A stretch of 64,000 nucleotides of DNA, taken from Flavobacterium agri (GTDB lineage Bacteria > Bacteroidota > Bacteroidia > Flavobacteriales > Flavobacteriaceae). The notes below the pieces were generated by a model that saw only the letters and a program-made list of their open reading frames with translations, did no database searches and was not told the origin of the DNA. Shown one piece after another: positions 34,256 to 43,153 of this stretch. Position numbers and translations under genes: made by a program. How positions within the stretch are numbered: the first letter of the stretch is position 1; the number at the start of each line of letters is the position of its first letter. Location: positions 310,001 to 374,000 of the forward strand of contig NZ_JACBJI010000004.1 in assembly GCF_013401995.1 (NCBI RefSeq), read 5' to 3'.

Positions 34256-34920
34256 TCTGGTGTTTCTACGTGTTCATGCACGAACTTGTCGATGATCCAA
34301 TGCGCGAGGTAAATCACGGGTGTGAGCAGAATCGCGATTCCCAATTTTACGCTATATCCCGTCAATCCTGATTTTATAAAGGTTTCGGTATCCATTTTTC
34401 CGGTTAGGTAAAACGCGATGCCGAGTACGATGAAGCTGTCAAAAAACTGCGAGATCACCGTCGATCCCGTCGTGCGCAGCCAAATCATTTTATGTCCGGT
34501 GCGTTTTTTAACGAGGTGGAAAATCGTCACGTCGATGAGCTGTGAAACCAAAAACGCCGTGATGCTTCCTACGATGATCCATAAACTTTGGCCGAAAACG
34601 GATTGGAACTGTTCGTCGGTTACATTGGTCAACCCGTCCATTTTCGCGGCCGGAATCTGCAAAGCGAAATACAGTACGATAAAACAATACGCGATTAAGC
34701 CGGCGGTAATCATCGATAGTCGGCGCACGCCTTTCTGTCCGAAGTATTCGTTGATCAAATCGGTGGTGATGAAAACGACGGGCCACGGCAAAATCCCGAT
34801 ACTCATCAGATTCGGACCTACGAAAATGAGTTTCCCGCCAATGAGTTCGGCCACGACCGCATTCGTGATGAAAATTCCCGCAAGGATAACGTAAAGCGTG
34901 TCTTTTTTGGTTTTGAACAT
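34252..34920 (-). CDS. yhhQ: Queuosine precursor transporter, YhhQ family
   Basis: A 222-residue inner-membrane protein with about six hydrophobic helices. Family patterns are ITNAVVAELIGGKLIF, LPWPVVFITTDLINEYFGQK GVRRL and TGSTVISQFFDSFIVLGIAF. YhhQ imports 7-cyano-7-deazaguanine or related bases for queuosine tRNA modification (family knowledge). The start codon overlaps the tag stop as TGATG, suggesting coupling. The stop codon overlaps the convergent upstream gene. Orientation and overlap make it the last gene of a leftward TraB-tag-yhhQ unit. Confidence 0.92.
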   Translation of the reverse strand: MFKTKKDTLYVILAGIFITNAVVAELIGGKLIFVGPNLMSIGILPWPVVFITTDLINEYFGQKGVRRLSMITAGLIAYCFIVLYFALQIPAAKMDGLTNVTDEQFQSVFGQSLWIIVGSITAFLVSQLIDVTIFHLVKKRTGHKMIWLRTTGSTVISQFFDSFIVLGIAFYLTGKMDTETFIKSGLTGYSVKLGIAILLTPVIYLAHWIIDKFVHEHVETPD

Positions 34921-35483
34921 CAGGATTTGGTTTTCTTGAAGCAGGCGTCGATGTGGTCGTCTACCATTCCCGTAGCCTGCATGTGTGCGTAAACGACCGT
35001 CGAGCCCACGAACTTGAATCCGCGTTTTTTCAAATCCTTGCTGATTTCGTCCGAAAGCGGTGTCGTTGCGGGCACGTTTTTGTGGTTCGGCATCGGGTTT
35101 ACGATCTGTTCACCGTTCACGAATCCCCAAATGTATTTCGAGAAACTGCCGAATTCCTTCTGGACTTCCATAAACGCCAGCGCATTGGTCACGGCCGCTT
35201 TTATTTTGGCGCCGTTGCGGATGATGCCCGCGTCTTGCATGAGATCGGCTATTTTGTCGTCGTCGTATTTCGCGACTTTTTTGTAATCGAAATTGTCGAA
35301 AGCCTTGCGGAAATTCTCGCGTTTGCGCAACACGGTAATCCAACTCAGGCCCGCCTGGAACGTCTCCAAAGTCAGGAATTCGAACAGCATTTTGTCGTCG
35401 CGCACGGGAACACCCCATTCTTCGTCGTGGTATTTCACATAAAGCGGGTCGGTTCCGCACCAACTGCAGCGTATTTTTTCCAT
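34920..35483 (-). CDS. tag: DNA-3-methyladenine glycosylase I
   Basis: A 187-residue base-excision repair enzyme that removes 3-methyladenine from DNA. The Tag signature is clear: RCSWCGTDPLYVKYHDEEWG with the N-terminal zinc Cys residues, then FEFLTLETFQAGLSWITVLR KRENFRKAF, MQDAGIIRNGAKIKAAVTNA, and a C-terminal HMQATGMVDDHIDACF with His and Cys completing the zinc site. Length is normal. It starts 1 base after the TraB-like gene stop and overlaps yhhQ by 1 base, so the three are likely co-transcribed. Confidence 0.96.
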   Translation of the reverse strand: MEKIRCSWCGTDPLYVKYHDEEWGVPVRDDKMLFEFLTLETFQAGLSWITVLRKRENFRKAFDNFDYKKVAKYDDDKIADLMQDAGIIRNGAKIKAAVTNALAFMEVQKEFGSFSKYIWGFVNGEQIVNPMPNHKNVPATTPLSDEISKDLKKRGFKFVGSTVVYAHMQATGMVDDHIDACFKKTKS

Positions 35484-35484
35484 A

Positions 35485-38400
35485 TCAATAATCGGATTCG
35501 GGATAGTATAAATTGTTTTCGGCCTGTTTGCCGAACGAAGCGCGCGAGTGACCGGAATTAAGCAATCGATCTATAATCACGTCGTACTCTTCGTCGAGTT
35601 TGGATTCGTCCGAAATATCGGTAGAACCTAGGAATTTCCAAGCTTGTGGGTCGATGCCGTGTTCGTCGCCAAGGAAAGCTACCGTTACGAGTTTCGAACT
35701 TTGTAAACCGTAGTTCGGATTTTTCGGGGTCTGGTTTTGCCTGAAAAAGAACAACGTCGCTTTTCGGTTGCCGACATCGGTAGTGCGCGTGGTCAGGAAT
35801 TCGATTGTCGGGGCATTTTCATCGGTATCCGAAAACGAAGCGACAAGAGCTTTCGCAATTTCGTCGTCGGCCCATTTCGCACCCGACTTATCGTCGTAAA
35901 ACAAACGATAGGCAGTGAAACCCGTTGCCGGATCGCCGAGCAAAGCGGCAACCCTATCCTGATCGGGTTTGGCGCCATTGGCCAGGTCGAGACGCACCAA
36001 TTCCAGATTGATTTCGGGCAAATCGAGTGCCGCCGCCTTTTTGAACCATTCGGCAACTGCTTTGTCTTTTTTGAAAGCGTACAAAAGATTGGCGTAATTC
36101 TTCAGGTTTTCGGTCGGAGAACCGTAGAAATAACTGTCGTCTGCCGCTTGTTTGGTTTTCCAGACCGAAACGCGTTTGGCTTCGAGACGTGCGTCGGCAA
36201 GCAATAACTTTCGGTAGGCTTTGAGTTTTTTCGGGTTCACCTGGTTTTCGCTTATGAGGCGTGTAGTGAACTGCACGATCGGATCCTGATACTCCGAAAC
36301 GCCATAGTATTGGAAGATTGCTGGATATAAAACCTTGCTGTTTTCGGCATCCTCTCCAAACATGAAGAACAATCCTGCGATTTCCGATTGGTTGTTCGAC
36401 AGCGGCAGATCGTATTCGAGCAATTCGGCGATTTTTTCATAACCGGCTTTCGATTTCTGCTTCGCGAGCGCACGGATTATCGCGAGCTGCAACACTGCGT
36501 TCACGTTATCTTTTCGGTAACAGCTTTCCAAAAAGGGCACGACCTGCGGATCTTTGATGTTTCCGATGCGTTCGAGCAAAGACGAAAGCGCCTGGGTTTC
36601 TTCCGGCCTGAATTCGAAAGTCGTCAGGAACTCTTTAAGCGCGGGCAAATCGGTTTTGTCGAGTTGAAGCAAATCGACCGATTCGAAAGCCGAATATCGG
36701 ATGCTGTCGTTTTCACTTCGCGCATCGGCTATAAAAATTCCGGTCTTCTTCATGAAAAGCGAGTGTTCGGGCGCTTGGGTCAAAGGCTCGAACGAATCGG
36801 CGAGTCGATCGATGAAATCCTTGTCTTTTTGTGCTTTCGGCACGAGCGAACGGATGTACCAGATAAAACCGTCCTGCACAAAGGCGACATAGCGCGCGGC
36901 TTGTTCCGATCCGGGACGTTGGGCCGTTGCGTCGAGTCGGGTCAATTGTCTGGTTTCGTCGAACGTGAGTTTTTCGTTTACAAGTTCGGCTTTGTGTTGC
37001 TTGTTGTTTTTGTCTTTCGAAGGTTTGAGCAATTTGTCCCAGGTCGAAAAAGGCAAAACGGACTGTTTTCCGTCAAGGTCATAATCGTCCGAACCGAATG
37101 CCTGTGCAACGGGAATGCTGTCGTCGTCGGTTGCGGTTTTGTTGTAATCGTCAAGGATATTTCGTCTGATGTTGACCAAAAGCGTATCGCGGTTGCGCAC
37201 GAAATCATACCGGTGATACGACCACGCGAACACATCGGCGGTCTGGCCAGAAGGTGAAACGAAATTATACTGCTTGTCGCGCGTCTTGAAGATGTTTTTT
37301 TTGTCTGGCGAAAAATTTTGGGCTTTTTCACTGATTTTCCAGAAGTAATGTTCGTTTTCCTTTTCGGGAAGATCCATTGAGAAATGCGCTTGTTCGTCAG
37401 CGAATTTTTTGACGGAATAATCGGTCCTGAAAGGTTTTACCGTGAAAGATCCGAAGAATTTTTTGGTATTTTCGTTCGAAGCGTTTATCGTTCCAAGCAG
37501 GTAATAATGTTGCCCGTTCACGATGGTCTTGAGCCTGAAATGTTTTTGCCCGAGCCGGCCGGCCGATTCGTAACTGTTGTCGAACAAGACCGTATCTTCG
37601 GGCGAAGGCACGATCTGGAGTTGCGTAAAGAATTCCTGTTGGATACGCTTGAGTTCAAACGCCGTATTTTCTAGCGTTTCGTTGTCGTTTACCGCATACT
37701 CAGAAAGGAAATACCAGGATTTTTCTGTGGCGTCGAACGCATTGATTTCTATATTCTCTGGGTTGGATGAGTCGCGATTCCCGTAAATGGTGTGATAGGC
37801 GGGAAGGTTGACCGAAAATCCGCCTTTTGCAGGACTGACGGTTTCCCAGGCCGATGTCGATTTTTTGAGCTTTATGTTCGCGAAAATCTCGTTCTCATAT
37901 TTGCGCACATAATTGCCGTTGCCGTTCATGCTCACGCAAATGATTTCCAAAGGTGTGATGTAATAGCGCGAATGCTGGGCGTTTCCGGTTTTGGTTTTGT
38001 TGGTGATGTCGTAAACCGAATAATTGTCTTCGGAATAGAAGCGCTTTTGCAAGATCGTACCCGGAATATTCTCATAAAAAAGGCTGTCGAGCGTTTGCGG
38101 GTTAAACCCGTCGGATTCGCGCAGATAATCGCGCAAAGGCAACCGTTTGAGGTTGATCATCGCGCCATTCGCCAAATCGGGAGTGCCGATATCTTGGTTG
38201 TTGTAAATCGGTTTAGTGAGCATCGGTAGCGAAATCATCGCATCGGGAGTCGATTTGACGCTGAAATCGGGTTTGATGAAATAATTGTCTATAGTCTTTT
38301 TGGTGGTGCGGCCTTTTTCGGTATATCCGTCGATGACGGCCTTCACCGTGTAGCCTTTGTCGCGCAGCAGTTCGATGATACCTTTCTTTCCGGGTAAATG

Positions 38401-39174
38401 CGCAGCTCCGACGGCGGCGAACAAACTGCCTTTACGCGCGAGCGAATCGATGCTTTTCACCATGACCAGATTGCGGTCGAGGATAAGCGCCTTGTGGTAA
38501 TTGGCGGGCGTCATAAGTACGTAAAGCGAATCGAGCATGTCGAGGTTTTTCTCGCGGTAAAAGTCGAGCATGGCCTGATTGAAGGTGCGTTCGCGTAACA
38601 CTTTCGTAATCGCCTGCATGTTTTCTTCGCGGTTCTCGTCTTGCGCAGGTTCGGCGTTCATCACTGAAATCATAGAGGTTTTGGCGTTTTCGAGCCCGAC
38701 CACTTTTTTCTTGTACTTGCGGCCGGTCTGATAGATGAACATGTCGAGATACGTGTCCTCTTGGTAATCTTTTTGGTTTTCGGTGGTACGCGACAGCAGG
38801 TTGTTGACGATGTTGTTATCGTTCTGGAAAAGCGGCAAAAGATTCTCACGTGTAAGCGGCTTTTGGTAAAACCTCGAATAGAATGGGCGACTGTTGAGCA
38901 AATCGTCGAATTGGTTCATGCCCAATGCGTCGTAAAGCGTGATCCAAGTAGAAGGATCGCTTTCGGTGGCCACGAAATCGGAGGCAAGCAAATGCGTGAA
39001 AAACGAATCCGACAAATGATAAGAAACCTTATCGCTCACATGCATCGAGCCGTATACGTACGATTTCTGTCCAAGACCGTTACCCGAGATTTCCCATAAG
39101 AGACTCTGGTATTTTTTGGGTTGGGCGATTACCGACGTCGCCAACAGCAACAAAACGAGTGAAATCTTTTTCAA
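35485..39174 (-). CDS. Large exported TraB/GumN-family protein
   Basis: A 1229-residue protein with signal peptide MKKISLVLLLLATSVIAQ. Residues ~20-290 fit the TraB/GumN family: LLWEISGNGLGQKSYVYGSM HVSD (the GxxH start), ATESDPSTW, and LFAAVGAAHLPGKKGIIELL RDKGYTVK, the characteristic second motif. These motifs resemble Tiki/TraB metalloproteases, though activity is unproven for bacterial members. The remaining ~930 residues have no family I recognise; they look like repeated mixed domains, with helix-rich HEAT-like stretches around 860-1000 (ALKEFLTTFEFRPEETQALS, VVPFLESCYRKDNVNAVLQL). It is probably periplasmic or outer-membrane associated. It is first in the leftward unit with tag and yhhQ, and no intrinsic terminator divides them. 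Confidence 0.85.
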   Translation of the reverse strand: MKKISLVLLLLATSVIAQPKKYQSLLWEISGNGLGQKSYVYGSMHVSDKVSYHLSDSFFTHLLASDFVATESDPSTWITLYDALGMNQFDDLLNSRPFYSRFYQKPLTRENLLPLFQNDNNIVNNLLSRTTENQKDYQEDTYLDMFIYQTGRKYKKKVVGLENAKTSMISVMNAEPAQDENREENMQAITKVLRERTFNQAMLDFYREKNLDMLDSLYVLMTPANYHKALILDRNLVMVKSIDSLARKGSLFAAVGAAHLPGKKGIIELLRDKGYTVKAVIDGYTEKGRTTKKTIDNYFIKPDFSVKSTPDAMISLPMLTKPIYNNQDIGTPDLANGAMINLKRLPLRDYLRESDGFNPQTLDSLFYENIPGTILQKRFYSEDNYSVYDITNKTKTGNAQHSRYYITPLEIICVSMNGNGNYVRKYENEIFANIKLKKSTSAWETVSPAKGGFSVNLPAYHTIYGNRDSSNPENIEINAFDATEKSWYFLSEYAVNDNETLENTAFELKRIQQEFFTQLQIVPSPEDTVLFDNSYESAGRLGQKHFRLKTIVNGQHYYLLGTINASNENTKKFFGSFTVKPFRTDYSVKKFADEQAHFSMDLPEKENEHYFWKISEKAQNFSPDKKNIFKTRDKQYNFVSPSGQTADVFAWSYHRYDFVRNRDTLLVNIRRNILDDYNKTATDDDSIPVAQAFGSDDYDLDGKQSVLPFSTWDKLLKPSKDKNNKQHKAELVNEKLTFDETRQLTRLDATAQRPGSEQAARYVAFVQDGFIWYIRSLVPKAQKDKDFIDRLADSFEPLTQAPEHSLFMKKTGIFIADARSENDSIRYSAFESVDLLQLDKTDLPALKEFLTTFEFRPEETQALSSLLERIGNIKDPQVVPFLESCYRKDNVNAVLQLAIIRALAKQKSKAGYEKIAELLEYDLPLSNNQSEIAGLFFMFGEDAENSKVLYPAIFQYYGVSEYQDPIVQFTTRLISENQVNPKKLKAYRKLLLADARLEAKRVSVWKTKQAADDSYFYGSPTENLKNYANLLYAFKKDKAVAEWFKKAAALDLPEINLELVRLDLANGAKPDQDRVAALLGDPATGFTAYRLFYDDKSGAKWADDEIAKALVASFSDTDENAPTIEFLTTRTTDVGNRKATLFFFRQNQTPKNPNYGLQSSKLVTVAFLGDEHGIDPQAWKFLGSTDISDESKLDEEYDVIIDRLLNSGHSRASFGKQAENNLYYPESDY

Positions 39175-39274
39175 AACCGGATTTTTTTAGGAGAAATGCC
39201 TGGATAGTAAAAGTAACAATACTTTACATCAACTCCAACAGCGTATGGTTTAGTGCATAAAAACGTGTAAAAAC

Positions 39275-39304
39275 AAAAAACCCCGCCGTGAAGCGAGGTT
39301 TTTC
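39275..39304. terminator. Intrinsic terminator after tsf
   Basis: AAAAAACCCCGC / GCGAGGTTTTT with a CGTGAA loop and one internal mismatch, 20 bases after the tsf stop on the minus strand. Confidence 0.7.
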
Positions 39305-39323
39305 TATCAATAGTTGAATTATA

Positions 39324-40148
39324 TTAACCTAGAGCAGCTCTCTTGAAGCCAGTCACAGTAAGGTTTGAATCTACTGATTTTACATAAGATGTAACCGTCA
39401 TAGATCCGTCTTTGATGTATTCTTGATTCACCAAAGTGTTGTCTTTGTAGAAACGCTGGATTTTTCCTTTTGCGATGTTGTCAAGCATAGCCTCCGGCTT
39501 GCCTTCCTGACGCAATTGGTCTTTTGCGATCTCGACTTCTTTTTCGATGATTGACGCGTCAACGCCAGCCTCGTCAAGGGCAATCGGGTTCATCGCGGCA
39601 GCTTGCATCGCTACGTTACGTGCAGCTTCTTCAGCACCGGCAACATTAGCGGACAAAGAAACCAAAGTAGCGATTTTGTTACCGGCGTGGATGTAAGATC
39701 CTACGAAAGCTCCAGAAAGTTTCTCGAAAGAACCGATCTCGATTTTCTCTCCGATGACACCTGTTTGCTCGATCAATTTGTCGGCAACTGTGATTCCGTT
39801 GAAATCTGCGGCAAGGAAAGCGTCTTTTGAATCGAAGTTGATTGCAAGGTTAGCCAAGTCTGTAGCCAATTTTACGAAACCTTCGTTTTTACCCACGAAG
39901 TCAGTTTCACAGTTCAAAGTGATGACAACGCCTTCAGTCTTGTCAGCGTTAACAACAGCGATTGCAGCACCTTCTGTAGACTCGCGGTCTGAACGGTTAG
40001 CAGCAACTTTTTGTCCTTTTTTGCGAAGGATCTCGATCGCTTTGTCGAAATCTCCATCGGCTTCAACAAGGGCTTTTTTGCAGTCCATCATACCCGCTCC
40101 GGTAACGGTGCGTAGTTTGTTTACGTCTGCAGCAGTGATAGTTGACAT
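39324..40148 (-). CDS. tsf: Translation elongation factor Ts
   Basis: A 274-residue guanine-nucleotide exchange factor for EF-Tu. The N-terminal UBA-like domain MSTITAADVNKLRTVTGAGM MDCKKALVEADGDFDKAIE is diagnostic, followed by GAAIAVVNADKTEGVVITLN CETDFVGKNEGF, and a C-terminal module with QAAAMNPIALDEAGVD. Length is as in other Bacteroidota. It is the last gene of rplM-rpsI-rpsB-tsf, with a long inverted-repeat element in the 137-base gap from rpsB. Confidence 0.98.
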   Translation of the reverse strand: MSTITAADVNKLRTVTGAGMMDCKKALVEADGDFDKAIEILRKKGQKVAANRSDRESTEGAAIAVVNADKTEGVVITLNCETDFVGKNEGFVKLATDLANLAINFDSKDAFLAADFNGITVADKLIEQTGVIGEKIEIGSFEKLSGAFVGSYIHAGNKIATLVSLSANVAGAEEAARNVAMQAAAMNPIALDEAGVDASIIEKEVEIAKDQLRQEGKPEAMLDNIAKGKIQRFYKDNTLVNQEYIKDGSMTVTSYVKSVDSNLTVTGFKRAALG

Positions 40149-40188
40149 ATCTCTTAAGTTGTAAGTTTATAATTTGTGTAAAAGAAAA

Positions 40189-40276
40189 AATTCCAAACTC
40201 CAAATCCCAAAATCCAACTTTAAAAAACCGTTATTTCGGCAATCCATTGGAATGTGGGACTTGGCGTTTTGGAATT
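40189..40276. repeat. Long imperfect inverted repeat between rpsB and tsf (family C)
   Basis: The left arm (40189-40217, containing AAACTCCAAATCCCA) pairs with the right arm (40247-40276, containing TGTGGGACTTGGCGTTTTGG) with few mismatches around a ~29-base loop. It can form a ~29-base-pair stem in the mRNA between two essential genes. The 15-mer AAACTCCAAATCCCA recurs at 57704-57718. Confidence 0.75.
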
Positions 40277-40285
40277 TTAAAGGAT

Positions 40286-41107
40286 TTATTCTTCAGTTTT
40301 TTCTTCAGCTTCTACTGCAGGAGCTTCAGCAACCGGAGCCTCAACAGCCGGAGCTGCCGCTACTTCTACAGTTTCTGCTTCTTCTCCTTCAGGAGCATCT
40401 TCGAAAGCGGCGTCAGAATTGCGGTTTTGCAAACCTTCAATTACTGCTGCGGATACCAAAGAAAGGATTTTGTCAATTGATTTTGAAGCGTCATCATTTG
40501 CAGGGATAACGTAGTCAACTTCGCGTGGATCGGAGTTGGTGTCAACCATTGCGAAAACCGGAATGTTTAATTTTTGCGCTTCTTTTACTGCGATGTGTTC
40601 AGCTTTGATGTCTACTACGAAAAGTGCAGCAGGCAAACGAGACATATCAGCGATAGAACCTAAGTTCTTCTCTAGCTTTGCACGAAGACGATCGATTTGC
40701 AGTTTCTCCTTTTTAGAAAGAGTGTTGAAAGTACCGTCTTTCTTCATCTTATCGATAGAAGCCATTTTCTTTACGGCTTTACGGATAGTCACGAAGTTAG
40801 TCAACATACCACCTGGCCATCTTTCTGTGATGTACGGCATGTTAGCGGCTTTCGCTTTGTCGGCTACGATGTCTTTTGCTTGTTTTTTGGTCGCAACGAA
40901 AAGGATTTTGCGGCCAGAAGCAGCGATTTTCTTCAAAGCTTCGTTAGCTTCTTCGATTTTGGCTGCTGTTTTGTACAGGTTGATAATGTGGATTCCATTA
41001 CGCTCCATGTAGATGTAAGGGGCCATGTTCGGGTCCCATTTTCTGGTCATGTGCCCAAAGTGGACACCTGCTTCCAGTAAGTCTTTAACTTCTACTTTGT
41101 TTGCCAT
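40286..41107 (-). CDS. rpsB: 30S ribosomal protein S2
   Basis: A 273-residue small-subunit protein. Typical S2 patterns are LLEAGVHFGHMTRKWDPNMA PYIY, FVATKKQAKDIV, ITERWPGGMLTNFVTIRKAV and the coiled segment KKEKLQIDRLRAKLEKNLGS I, then PVFAMVDTNSDPREVDYVIP ANDDA. The C-terminus carries an acidic Ala/Glu/Val tail (residues ~230-273), a usual Bacteroidota extension. It is third in the ribosomal cluster. The 145-base upstream gap contains a hairpin. Confidence 0.98.
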   Translation of the reverse strand: MANKVEVKDLLEAGVHFGHMTRKWDPNMAPYIYMERNGIHIINLYKTAAKIEEANEALKKIAASGRKILFVATKKQAKDIVADKAKAANMPYITERWPGGMLTNFVTIRKAVKKMASIDKMKKDGTFNTLSKKEKLQIDRLRAKLEKNLGSIADMSRLPAALFVVDIKAEHIAVKEAQKLNIPVFAMVDTNSDPREVDYVIPANDDASKSIDKILSLVSAAVIEGLQNRNSDAAFEDAPEGEEAETVEVAAAPAVEAPVAEAPAVEAEEKTEE

Positions 41108-41252
41108 TTTGTAAATAGTTTACGTTCTGTTGACATTAGCAATGTTTCTGTGGCTTACGCCTTTACTCCATTTAGATGCTAAACTAATCTCAGGCCGCAG
41201 CCTGATAACAACAATAACTCGTTTTAAATTTTTTACTAATTGAAGGTTCAGA
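41108..41252 (-). promoter_or_regulatory. rpsB leader region with hairpin
   Basis: The gap between rpsI and rpsB is long for this cluster and contains TCAGGC / GCCTGA (41190-41205, loop CGCA) with no T run, so it is not a standard terminator. It may hold an S2-responsive leader or a promoter; neither is proven. Confidence 0.4.
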
Positions 41253-41639
41253 TTAACGTTTAGAGAACTGGAATCTCTTACGCGCTTTCTTCTGACCGAA
41301 TTTCTTACGTTCAACCATACGTGGGTCGCGGGTAAGCAATCCTTCTGGCTTCAGGATAAGACGGTTCTCAGCTTCCACTTCGCACATTGCGCGAGCGATT
41401 GCCATACGAACTGCTTCTGCCTGGCCGTTTGTACCACCTCCGTACACGTTCACTTTCACGTCGAAGTTAGAAGCGTTTTGAGTCATCTCAAGCGGCTGCA
41501 AAACTTTGTACTGAAGCGTAGCAGTTGGGAAGTAAGTCGCGAATTCTTTTTTGTTAACCGTGATTTTACCAGAACCTTCAGTTAGGTAAACACGGGCTAC
41601 AGCAGTTTTTCTTCTGCCGATTTTGTGAATTGTAGCCAT
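41253..41639 (-). CDS. rpsI: 30S ribosomal protein S9
   Basis: A 128-residue ribosomal protein with the S9 start [29 protein letters not shown], the middle [21 protein letters not shown] and the conserved basic end [13 protein letters not shown] that reaches the P-site tRNA. Its ATG overlaps the rplM stop by one base, which is the usual coupling of L13 and S9. Confidence 0.98.
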   Translation of the reverse strand: MATIHKIGRRKTAVARVYLTEGSGKITVNKKEFATYFPTATLQYKVLQPLEMTQNASNFDVKVNVYGGGTNGQAEAVRMAIARAMCEVEAENRLILKPEGLLTRDPRMVERKKFGQKKARKRFQFSKR

Positions 41640-42094
41640 TACTTAATTTCGTTTAGATTAATGGTTTTAGGCTGTTGAGCAGCGTGTTTGTGCTCAGAAC
41701 CTACATTAACACTCAGGTTGCGGAAAAGTTCTGCGCCCAATTTGTTCTTAGGCAACATTCCTTTTACGGCTTTCTCAACCAAAGCAGCAGGGTTTTTCTG
41801 CTGAAGAACTTTGGCAGTAAGGGATCTTTGACCACCTGGGTAACCTGTGTGACGAATGTAAGTCTTGTCGTCAAGTTTGTTACCGGTAAGGTTGATCTTT
41901 TCTGCATTGATAACGATCACGTTATCGCCACAGTCAACGTGCGGTGTGTAACTCGGCTTGTACTTGCCGCGCAAGATCATAGCGACCTTAGACGCAAGAC
42001 GCCCCAAGTTGTGACCTTCAGCATCAACAACAACCCACTCCTTTTTCACAGTGGCCTTGTTGGCTGATACAGTCTTGTAGCTTAATGTGTTCAC
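41639..42094 (-). CDS. rplM: 50S ribosomal protein L13
   Basis: A 151-residue large-subunit protein. Typical stretches are [64 protein letters not shown] and [22 protein letters not shown]. It begins the rplM-rpsI-rpsB-tsf cluster and has a well-matched promoter upstream, with a short CCCC/GGGG hairpin in the 5' untranslated region. Confidence 0.98.
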   Translation of the reverse strand: MNTLSYKTVSANKATVKKEWVVVDAEGHNLGRLASKVAMILRGKYKPSYTPHVDCGDNVIVINAEKINLTGNKLDDKTYIRHTGYPGGQRSLTAKVLQQKNPAALVEKAVKGMLPKNKLGAELFRNLSVNVGSEHKHAAQQPKTINLNEIK

Positions 42095-42140
42095 AATAAA
42101 TTTATTTAATTAAACATTCCGTCCCCAATATAAGGGGCTG

Positions 42141-42171
42141 CAAAAGTACAATTAATTATTATAAATGCAAA
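42141..42171 (-). promoter_or_regulatory. Promoter of the rplM-rpsI-rpsB-tsf cluster
   Basis: On the minus strand TTTG (42171-42168) is followed after 19 bases by TACTTTTG (42148-42141), a full match to the Bacteroidota housekeeping promoter. Just downstream CCCC/GGGG (42123-42137) forms a hairpin near the expected 5' end. Confidence 0.75.
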
Positions 42172-42305
42172 CCGCTATAAAAGATAATTTTATGGGATGA
42201 AAAAAGGTAGGAAATTTCAAAATATTAAGTGCCAAATTCCAGTTTTTGAACCGGAAAGTCAAATGTTGGATTACTGCGAAAATTTCATTTGATAGTTTCA
42301 CAATA

Positions 42306-42335
42306 AAAAACCGCCCATCAATTGACAAGCGGTTT
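42306..42335 (-). terminator. Terminator after ferritin-like gene pair
   Basis: AAACCGC / GCGGTTT with a 14-base loop, then a T run on the minus strand, 22 bases past the stop at 42358. The rest of 42172-42305 shows no gene. Confidence 0.7.
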
Positions 42336-42357
42336 CTTGCAAAAAGTCACACTATAA

Positions 42358-43137
42358 TTATACGATAAACAGATTCGCGATGTTCACGGCCGTTTGCGTA
42401 CTGATGGTTTCGTCGTACGCTTCCGATTGCGCCGCCGCGTCGAATTGCCCCGCGCCGAGAGCCGTGCTTTCTTCTCCGTCATACACGACTTGTACCTGAG
42501 GAGGAAGGCCGCCGCTGTTGTTCAAAGTGATCCAGCCTTTTTGTCCGCGCATGCGACGGATTTGAGAAGCGTGTCTTGCCTCGACCGAATGTATCTGAAG
42601 CGCCGCAGTCAGAAAATCCGAACCCATCAAGTAACCGGCCTGGCCTTTATAAGCACGAACGCCCGTATCTTCGAACGCTTGGGCTACGGCAAGGAACTGG
42701 TCGTAATTGTTGAAAGGATCAAGTCCGATACCGCCCGAAAAATCGAAAGTCGGCATTGCCGGAATCGCGATCCCGTTGGCTTCCATCGCGGTTGTCAAAA
42801 ACGAAACGTGATCGGCTTCATGGTCGCGGATCAATGTGATCGCCGCCTGGTCTTCTGCCGGAATCAACCCGGCCGAATCGACCGCGGTCGCATAAAACGC
42901 ACTTTCCAGATATTCCAATGTCAGCGCCAATTGCAAGGCGCCCGCTGCGGTTGCCGGAGTCGGCGTGATGTCTGCGGCAAAAGCCTTATTCGACAAGGCC
43001 GAAAGACCGAACGGAAGAGATGCCAATGCGAGTCCTTTGCCTAAATTCCCGAATTGCGAAAAGCTATTTCTTCTCGAAGTTCCCGTTGCGTATAGTTTGT
43101 CGTCGGTAAACGATTCTAAAAATTTTATCAGATTCAT
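42358..43137 (-). CDS. Ferritin-like (Ferritin_2) exported protein, copy 2
   Basis: A 259-residue protein of the Ferritin_2 family related to plant desiccation protein PCC13-62. Four-helix features include LQLALTLEYLESAFYATAVD, IRDHEADHVSFLTTAMEANG, AFEDTGVRAYKGQAGYL and IHSVEARHASQIRRMRGQKG, with Glu/His pairs spaced like a diiron site (EYLE, DHEADH, EARH). The N-terminus has a Tat-like motif SRRNSFSQF and hydrophobic region ending AFAA, so it may be folded and exported via Tat. It starts 16 bases after its paralogue and shares its transcript. The role is unknown; stress or metal related storage is a guess. Confidence 0.85.
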   Translation of the reverse strand: MNLIKFLESFTDDKLYATGTSRRNSFSQFGNLGKGLALASLPFGLSALSNKAFAADITPTPATAAGALQLALTLEYLESAFYATAVDSAGLIPAEDQAAITLIRDHEADHVSFLTTAMEANGIAIPAMPTFDFSGGIGLDPFNNYDQFLAVAQAFEDTGVRAYKGQAGYLMGSDFLTAALQIHSVEARHASQIRRMRGQKGWITLNNSGGLPPQVQVVYDGEESTALGAGQFDAAAQSEAYDETISTQTAVNIANLFIV

Positions 43138-43153
43138 GATGATGGGTTTTAGG

